This document shows, one piece after another, positions 22,435 through 26,195 of a DNA stretch of 26,195 bases (position 1 is its first letter; every line of letters starts with the position of its first letter). Position numbers and translations under genes: made by a program. Source of the stretch: a virus; IMG/VR virus record IMGVR_UViG_3300032236_000168, positions 1 through 26,195 of that record; one strand, 5' to 3'. The notes under the pieces were generated by a model that made no database searches, was not told the DNA's origin, and worked only from the letters and a program-made list of their open reading frames with translations.

Positions 22435-24030
22435 TTACACCGGGTAAAGTGGTTGAGGCTTTTGCGGTCTGTATAGCATACTATCTGTACGTTCCGCTAC
22501 AAGTTCTTGAGGCTTTTGAGCAAATCCAATTACACGGAGGTGAAGTAAAGCCTGAGTCATACTGTCAACTAAGTCATCATGCGTTACTTTTGGAAACGAT
22601 TCCGCCTGAGTAATAAGCTTATCTGCCCATTCGTAATCCGGCGCGTAAACCATGCCGTCAGCGAACAGATGCTGGATCGCATACGCTCGCGCTACCTTGT
22701 CACCTCTGCCCGGGTCAACGGTTTGGATGCCCCAATCTTCTCGGGAAAAAGTAGCGCGCAACTCCTGCGCGACGGATAACCCCGCCGCCTTAGATTCAAT
22801 GAGGAGCTTGTCCACTTTGAATTTGGTGCAAAGCTCCGCCACCTTTTTCGTAAGCTGCGGGAATTCCAACCTGTCCTGCCACGCGTAGACCAGCATGAGG
22901 CGACGGTTATCCTGACGATCCGTCCACACTCCCCAGATGGTCATCGCGGAGAAGTCATTCTCTTGTTTTGAGGTGTACGCGGTATCCAGCGACGCGATCA
23001 TATACTCGAATGTCGGAAAAACTGTTTTAGGTAAGCCTTCAGCACCGGAGACCGCCTCGTCCCAAAGAACCCACCAATCACGCTTAAAAATACCGCCGCC
23101 TTTTGGTTTGGGGCGCTGTTGAAGCTGACCAGCCGCCGCAAATGGGCCAAGAGAGCTTTCTAGAGATTTAACTTCTGCCTCGCCAAAACGATCCTCAATA
23201 AGGAGTTCCCCCTCCTCGCGATCATCCACAAACCACTGCGTGATGCATCGGCGATCCGTCTCCATGCGCATGGGGAGGCAGACATGGACCCACTCGCCCC
23301 TGCTTTTCTCCAGCACATGCCCGGTTAGGTCAGACTCATGGAGCCTCTGCATGATAACGATGTATGCGCCTGTCTTGGGGTCGTTGAGACGGGTGGACAT
23401 GGATTGATCCCACCACTCCAGCGTACCCTGACGGACAAGATCCGACTCCACCTCATTGGCGTTGTGAGGGTCATCCACCACGATTACGGACCCGCCTTCA
23501 CCCGTCAAAGCCCCATCCACAGAGGTCGCGAGGCGATAGCCGCCCTTATCGTTATCAAAACGTACTTTGGTATTTTGGTCGGACGTAATCTTAAACTTGC
23601 TGCCCCACCTGTCATGGTAAAATTTACTTTCCAGCAGACGGCGCGTTTTTATGCTGTCTCTGATAGAGAGAGATTGGGCGTAGGATGCAAAGAGGAATTG
23701 GACATGTGGTCCAGATAATGGTCCGGTTTCTGATTGTGCCCAGACCCATGCTGGGAAACATACAGAGACCATAGACGATTTCGAAGTTCTTGGTGGGACA
23801 TTAATGACAAGTCTGCGGATCTCTCCTCGCGCAACTGCTTGAAGATGTTCAGCAATGGCCTCCAAGTGCCATCCGTAGACGTAGGGGTTTGGGTCAATGT
23901 ATTTCCATGCACCTTCAACAAAATTAACAAGACTTTCTTCGCAATTAAGTCGATCTAATTCTAACTCAGCCGCCTCTGGGTACTGATTAATAGCCTCTTC
24001 CATAGTCTTCGCGTGTAGTATTTTACTCAT
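22435..24030 (-). CDS. terL: Terminase large subunit
   Basis: The 531-residue protein has both activities needed for DNA packaging. The ATPase half shows a Walker A at residues 78-86 (VPPRTSKSS), a Walker B at 182-187 (VIVVDD, followed by PHN), and motif III IVIMQRLHESDLTGH near 223-238. The nuclease half has the RNase H-type acids: D348 in IASLDTAYTS, E411 in KLLIESKAAGLS, and D484/D485 in THDDLVDSMTQAL. GRGDKVARA at 440-448 is typical of this family. All key residues are present, so the enzyme should be intact. It overlaps the small terminase by 8 bases and is followed by the portal gene after 3 bases. Confidence 0.98.
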   Translation of the reverse strand: MSKILHAKTMEEAINQYPEAAELELDRLNCEESLVNFVEGAWKYIDPNPYVYGWHLEAIAEHLQAVARGEIRRLVINVPPRTSKSSMVSVCFPAWVWAQSETGPLSGPHVQFLFASYAQSLSIRDSIKTRRLLESKFYHDRWGSKFKITSDQNTKVRFDNDKGGYRLATSVDGALTGEGGSVIVVDDPHNANEVESDLVRQGTLEWWDQSMSTRLNDPKTGAYIVIMQRLHESDLTGHVLEKSRGEWVHVCLPMRMETDRRCITQWFVDDREEGELLIEDRFGEAEVKSLESSLGPFAAAGQLQQRPKPKGGGIFKRDWWVLWDEAVSGAEGLPKTVFPTFEYMIASLDTAYTSKQENDFSAMTIWGVWTDRQDNRRLMLVYAWQDRLEFPQLTKKVAELCTKFKVDKLLIESKAAGLSVAQELRATFSREDWGIQTVDPGRGDKVARAYAIQHLFADGMVYAPDYEWADKLITQAESFPKVTHDDLVDSMTQALLHLRVIGFAQKPQELVAERTDSMLYRPQKPQPLYPV

Positions 24031-24568
24031 CGCTGACTATTTCACCTTCAATTGTTCTAGCGGCTAAACGTTTTTTCTCTTGTATCTTTTCCATCAATAC
24101 TTGGCGTTCTTCGTAAGATAGTTCACCAAAATTAAAAACAACTTGTGGTCTGCTGTCCTCGTCAGGTTTATCCTTCCACCCAAGGCGAGCCTTCGTCAGG
24201 TAAATACCCGCCTGAATTGATGCGGGCGTATCTTTCATCGCTTGCTGGTATAAGTTCTCAACGACCAACGCATCCGCGACTTCCCTGCCGGATTTAATTT
24301 CCTGCTGGTAATTTTCCTTCAGCCACGTTTTGCTGACGCCCACCACATCCGCAATCTGATCCAACGTGAACTGGCGTTTAGCAAGACCCATAATGGCCTT
24401 CTTTACCAGATCACTATCCTGCAACCTGCGCTTACGGGTTTTCTTCTCGATTTCCGGCTGCTTTTTCTCAACAGGCGGTTTCGTCGGTTTTCTACCCATG
24501 CGTTTCCCCGTCTTCGAACGCTTGCCGTAAGGACGTTCTGGAAATGGTGATTCATTAGTTTCGCTCAT
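24023..24568 (-). CDS. terS: Terminase small subunit
   Basis: The protein has a basic N-terminus (PYGKRSKTGKRMGRK), a Lys/Glu-rich linker, then a helix-turn-helix (FTLDQIADVVGVSKTWLKEN) that would recognise the packaging site. The second half is an oligomerisation-type region (ADALVVENLYQQAMKDTPAS, IYLTKARLGWKDKPD), common to small terminases. It overlaps the large terminase gene by 8 bases. The ATG at 24568 is chosen because a sigma70-like promoter predicts a transcript start at about 24569, making an ATG at 24586 lie upstream of the mRNA. Neither start has a ribosome site. A third candidate at the internal MGRK (24481) has GGGGA upstream. So the N-terminal 6 to 29 residues are uncertain. 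Confidence 0.88.
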   Translation of the reverse strand: MSETNESPFPERPYGKRSKTGKRMGRKPTKPPVEKKQPEIEKKTRKRRLQDSDLVKKAIMGLAKRQFTLDQIADVVGVSKTWLKENYQQEIKSGREVADALVVENLYQQAMKDTPASIQAGIYLTKARLGWKDKPDEDSRPQVVFNFGELSYEERQVLMEKIQEKKRLAARTIEGEIVSDE

Positions 24569-24575
24569 GAGTTGA

Positions 24576-24604
24576 ATAATATTCATGAGTTTACGTTATG
24601 TCAA
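24576..24604 (-). promoter_or_regulatory. Strong sigma70-like promoter for the packaging/late unit
   Basis: On the minus strand, TTGACA (24599-24604, perfect -35) and TATTAT (24576-24581, 5 of 6 to -10) are exactly 17 bases apart. The start site would be about 24569, next to the ATG at 24568. Confidence 0.78.
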
Positions 24605-24672
24605 ATTATATTAAAGGTTGACCGCCTTTAGTCCGAGTATTATGTTGATTCGTATGGGAAAAGGGGTGGGTG
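24587..24672. promoter_or_regulatory. Divergent intergenic region between late and plus-strand units
   Basis: The only major change of coding strand in the window. It holds two outward-facing promoters whose -35 boxes are separated by 13 AT-rich bases (24605-24617), a spacing at which two polymerases could not easily bind together. No clear palindromic operator was seen. Confidence 0.75.
24618..24646 (+). promoter_or_regulatory. Sigma70-like promoter for the plus-strand operon
   Basis: TTGACC (24618-24623, 5 of 6) and TATGTT (24641-24646, 4 of 6) are 17 bases apart. The start site would be near 24653, leaving a leader of about 20 bases with AAAAGGGGTGGG before the ATG at 24673. Confidence 0.6.
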
Positions 24673-24870
24673 ATGACGAACATTAAGTGGCTTGGGCCTT
24701 ACACACCGACGGATAGGCACGCTGATTCCGTGACGATTGACCACATTATTGACCTGCGTAAGCAAATTCTTGCCCTTGAAAAAAGGATTGAGAATTTACA
24801 GGAGGTCGTGAGGTATCAACATAAACACATATTGGAGTTGATAGAGGGGTTAGATGATAAGTTTTGCTGA
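24673..24870 (+). CDS. Small coiled-coil protein, first gene of plus operon, 65 aa
   Basis: The C-terminal two-thirds (VTIDHIIDLRKQILALEKRI, then ENLQEVVRYQHKHILELIEG) form a heptad-like helix; the first 20 residues (MTNIKWLGPYTPTDRHADS) are not helical. The ATG at 24673 is preferred over a GTG 3 bases upstream, with AAAAGGGG at usable spacing. It is the first gene behind the plus promoter, and the next gene starts inside its last 17 bases. I do not recognise the family; dimerisation is inferred from the helix. It could be a regulatory or accessory protein. Confidence 0.7.
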   Translation: MTNIKWLGPYTPTDRHADSVTIDHIIDLRKQILALEKRIENLQEVVRYQHKHILELIEGLDDKFC

Positions 24871-24967
24871 TTTTATTGTGTGCGTCTTGGCGGGGGTGGT
24901 TTACCGCGAGATAATTGAGGTTTCACTGGAAGTGATCCGTGAGTTTCACAAATGGAGGAATGGATGA
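24854..24967 (+). CDS. Very small hydrophobic protein, 37 aa
   Basis: Starts at ATG 24854 inside the end of the preceding gene and ends TGA at 24965-24967, overlapping the next start as ATGA. It reads MISFADFIVCVLAGVVYREI, then a charged helix ending HKWRNG. The first 17 residues are a possible short membrane span. It fills exactly the gap between its neighbours with overlaps on both sides, which is the main evidence that it is real. AGGGG lies 7 bases before the ATG. The function is unknown. Confidence 0.6.
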   Translation: MISFADFIVCVLAGVVYREIIEVSLEVIREFHKWRNG

Positions 24968-25212
24968 GTTGGAATTACAGGGTTGTTAAGGAGAGGCTTA
25001 AGGGTGAGGACATTGATACGTTCGGCATCTGCGAGGTGTTTTACGATAAGGAGGGTAGGGTTTACGGGGTTACGGAACCAATTCTGTTTGCTGAGTCAAT
25101 GGCTGAACTGGAAGCTGTGTTCCTTATGGTTGGCGAAGCTTTTGAGAAGAAGGTTTTGGATAAAACGGACCATGGTGAGATCATGAAGATGGCGGAGCCG
25201 GGCCAATGGTGA
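24964..25212 (+). CDS. Small conserved protein (MSWNYR type), 82 aa
   Basis: Begins MSWNYRVVKERL, a start I recall from a small protein found in many phages and bacteria, with FGICEVFYDKEGRVYGVTEP and a C-terminal helix ending GEIMKMAEPGQW. The fold is probably alpha/beta; the function is unknown. The ATG at 24964 is chosen over the one 12 bases upstream because GGAGG is spaced 5 bases from it and the family usually starts MSWNYR. Its start overlaps the preceding stop by ATGA, and it overlaps the next gene by 7 bases. Confidence 0.8.
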   Translation: MSWNYRVVKERLKGEDIDTFGICEVFYDKEGRVYGVTEPILFAESMAELEAVFLMVGEAFEKKVLDKTDHGEIMKMAEPGQW

Positions 25213-25448
25213 CGCTGGCGGTTAAGGGTGAGGTTGGGGAAGAGACATGCGCAAAATGCGCGTGGATGCTGAACCGCCCGGAAGGTGGGATGGTATGTCG
25301 CAATCCCATGAATGATACGTTCTATGACCATTTTAACCCGTCCAGTGGTGATATGGTCCCCCGCATCCGCCAAGCTATGGATGTGAATATCTATTGGACA
25401 TGCGCTTACTGGACAAAGAACAGATTTTTTCAAAACGGAGAGAAGTGA
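25206..25448 (+). CDS. Four-cysteine protein (probable zinc site), 80 aa
   Basis: Cysteines at 15, 18, 31 and 66 fall in TCAKCAW, MVCRNP and YWTCAYW. The same arrangement (C-x2-C, then C, about 34 residues, then a final C next to W) appears in the protein at 25672-25887, so the two look like paralogues. A zinc ribbon or zinc-knuckle is likely, though iron-sulfur binding cannot be excluded. It starts inside the last 7 bases of the preceding gene and its stop overlaps the next ATG as TGATG. The middle contains a P-R-I-R helix-like segment. The function is unknown. Confidence 0.75.
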   Translation: MVTLAVKGEVGEETCAKCAWMLNRPEGGMVCRNPMNDTFYDHFNPSSGDMVPRIRQAMDVNIYWTCAYWTKNRFFQNGEK

Positions 25449-25675
25449 TGCAAACTTGGTTGGTTGTTACACACGCTGATTGGACAGAAGATACCCATTC
25501 ATCCGCCAAAGTTACGGCTGATGGGGTTCGCGTTGGTGAGAGGGGTGTTGGGTTTTTCAATATTGATCATAAAGATGATGTAGATATGTGGTCAGAGGGT
25601 GTCCTTGTGCTGTTTATCCCGCATTCCCGCATCTACAGCATTTCCCTTGATGGGTATGACGGGATTGAAAAATGA
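25448..25675 (+). CDS. Small protein of the plus operon, 75 aa
   Basis: Starts MQTWLVVTHADWTEDTHSS. The body is beta-type (KVTADGVRVGERGVGFFNID, LVLFIPHSRIYSISL) with an acidic loop (HKDDVDMWSEG). The ATG at 25448 overlaps the previous stop by one base (TGATG), with GGAG 7 bases upstream; an in-frame ATG 54 bases upstream lies within the preceding gene and is less likely. The stop overlaps the next start as ATGA. I do not recognise the family. The short size and alternating hydrophobic pattern suggest a small barrel-like fold, which is only an impression. Confidence 0.75.
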   Translation: MQTWLVVTHADWTEDTHSSAKVTADGVRVGERGVGFFNIDHKDDVDMWSEGVLVLFIPHSRIYSISLDGYDGIEK

Positions 25676-25887
25676 GCTGCGAAACGTGCAGGTATCATGA
25701 TTACGATGCTGTGGACGATGACAAAGTGGGGTTGTGCAAACGCTACGCCCCACGCCCCGGTTATAACGACCCCAAAGTTCGTATGACAAACCCTTTTATC
25801 GTACCATTCTGGCCTATTACCGCCGTAGATGATTGGTGCGGGGAATGGGAAAAGTATGTGGAACAAGATCCAGCGAGGGAAATATGA
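25672..25887 (+). CDS. Four-cysteine protein, paralogue-like, 71 aa
   Basis: Cysteines at 3, 6, 22 and 56 occur in SCETCRY, GLCKRYAP and DDWCGEWE. The pattern M-S-C-x-x-C-[RK]-[YF]...G-x-C-[KR]-R-Y-x-P...W-P...D-D-W-C-G-E-[WY] is one I recall from small bacterial and phage proteins; a zinc-binding role is inferred from spacing. It resembles the protein at 25206-25448 in cysteine order. The ATG overlaps the previous stop as ATGA, and its stop overlaps the next start the same way. Confidence 0.8.
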   Translation: MSCETCRYHDYDAVDDDKVGLCKRYAPRPGYNDPKVRMTNPFIVPFWPITAVDDWCGEWEKYVEQDPAREI

Positions 25888-26195
25888 AAGTATTAGAAGA
25901 GCGAAAAACTACTCATGGTGACTATGAGGATGTGGCGCACACATCCCAGAAGTTCAAAAGGATGTTTCGCGACACCTTGAATTGGGAATGGATGGATAGC
26001 GAGCAGACGGAAGCTTTGGAGATGATCTCAATGAAGCTTGCGCGTATCCTTTGTGGTGACCCTAGTGAAAAAGACCACTGGGAGGATATTGCGGGCTACG
26101 CGATGCTTGTGTACAATTCGCTGGAGAAGGCGGAGGAAGATAGTGAAGATGAGGTTGACCGCATCTTTAGGATCAAGCTGAAATTCAAGGATAAA
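25884..26195 (+). CDS. DUF6378-like protein, cut by window edge
   Basis: The frame is open for 104 codons to the end of the window. It contains LEERKTTHGDYEDVAHTSQK, MFRDTLNWEWMDSEQTEALE, MISMKLARILCGDPS and HWEDIAGYAMLVYNSLE. The blocks [RK]-x-x-[TR]-[HY]-G-[DS]-[YF]-x-[DE], E-A-L-[ED]-M-I-x-x-K-[LI]-A-R-[IV]-L and W-x-D-I-A-G-Y-A-x-L are ones I recall from the phage family DUF6378, unverified. The all-helical pattern with conserved acids recalls MazG-like nucleotide pyrophosphohydrolases, but I cannot show a catalytic site. The ATG overlaps the preceding stop by 4 bases (ATGA). The C-terminus is outside the window. Confidence 0.85.
   Translation, partial: MKVLEERKTTHGDYEDVAHTSQKFKRMFRDTLNWEWMDSEQTEALEMISMKLARILCGDPSEKDHWEDIAGYAMLVYNSLEKAEEDSEDEVDRIFRIKLKFKDK

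Noticed and set aside
24587-24672. tRNA or attachment site in the divergent region
   Set aside because: The 86 bases contain only promoter elements and AT-rich spacer; no cloverleaf or core repeat is seen.
25062-25433. Minus-strand frame of 123 codons under the plus-strand operon
   Set aside because: Two plus-strand genes with recognised patterns and coupled starts cover the same bases; no ribosome site supports the antisense frame.

Overview
The window is part of a tailed double-stranded DNA bacteriophage genome (Caudoviricetes). A contiguous late block of packaging, head, connector and tail-fibre genes fills positions 1 to 24586, all on the minus strand. A short plus-strand cluster of small, tightly overlapping accessory genes fills 24673 to 26195. 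The large P22/SU10-like portal, the two connector-like proteins and the absence of any recognisable tail sheath, tube or tape-measure gene suggest a podovirus-like architecture; this is inference. No host marker, integrase, lysis enzyme, polymerase or tRNA gene is visible. The sigma70-like promoters fit a bacterial host using its own RNA polymerase, and no finer host call is possible.

Read in the direction of transcription (high to low coordinate), the late block begins with small terminase, large terminase and portal. A 592-residue basic protein with K-x-G-G motifs, a small helical protein, a GroES-like co-chaperonin, a coiled-coil scaffold-like protein and a 187-residue protein follow. A UUCG-loop terminator then sits directly against a new sigma70-like promoter. 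That promoter drives the decoration-like protein, the major capsid protein, a 410-residue structural protein, a histidine-rich protein and an open frame that has no start codon of its own. A second strong terminator follows. Downstream come two small basic proteins, a 215-residue beta-rich protein, a 674-residue virion protein, a connector-like protein, a zinc-ribbon protein, three tail-fibre proteins, a glycine-rich fibre with a tandem duplication, several small proteins, an adaptor, and the N-terminal 543 codons of a tail/stabilisation-like protein that leaves the window at base 1.

The plus-strand cluster starts from a promoter placed back-to-back with the terminase promoter; the two -35 boxes are only 13 bp apart. 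It encodes seven small proteins with nearly every start overlapping the previous stop. Two of them are related four-cysteine proteins, and the last (cut by the window edge) resembles the phage family I remember as DUF6378.

The most unusual signals are: two families of short beta-rich modules (about 60 to 80 residues) scattered as ten copies through five structural genes, one of them apparently inserted into a connector; an in-frame conserved small protein lacking a start codon just behind the histidine-rich gene in the +1 frame; a possible leaderless terminase mRNA; and a phage-borne co-chaperonin that keeps the GroES mobile-loop motif.
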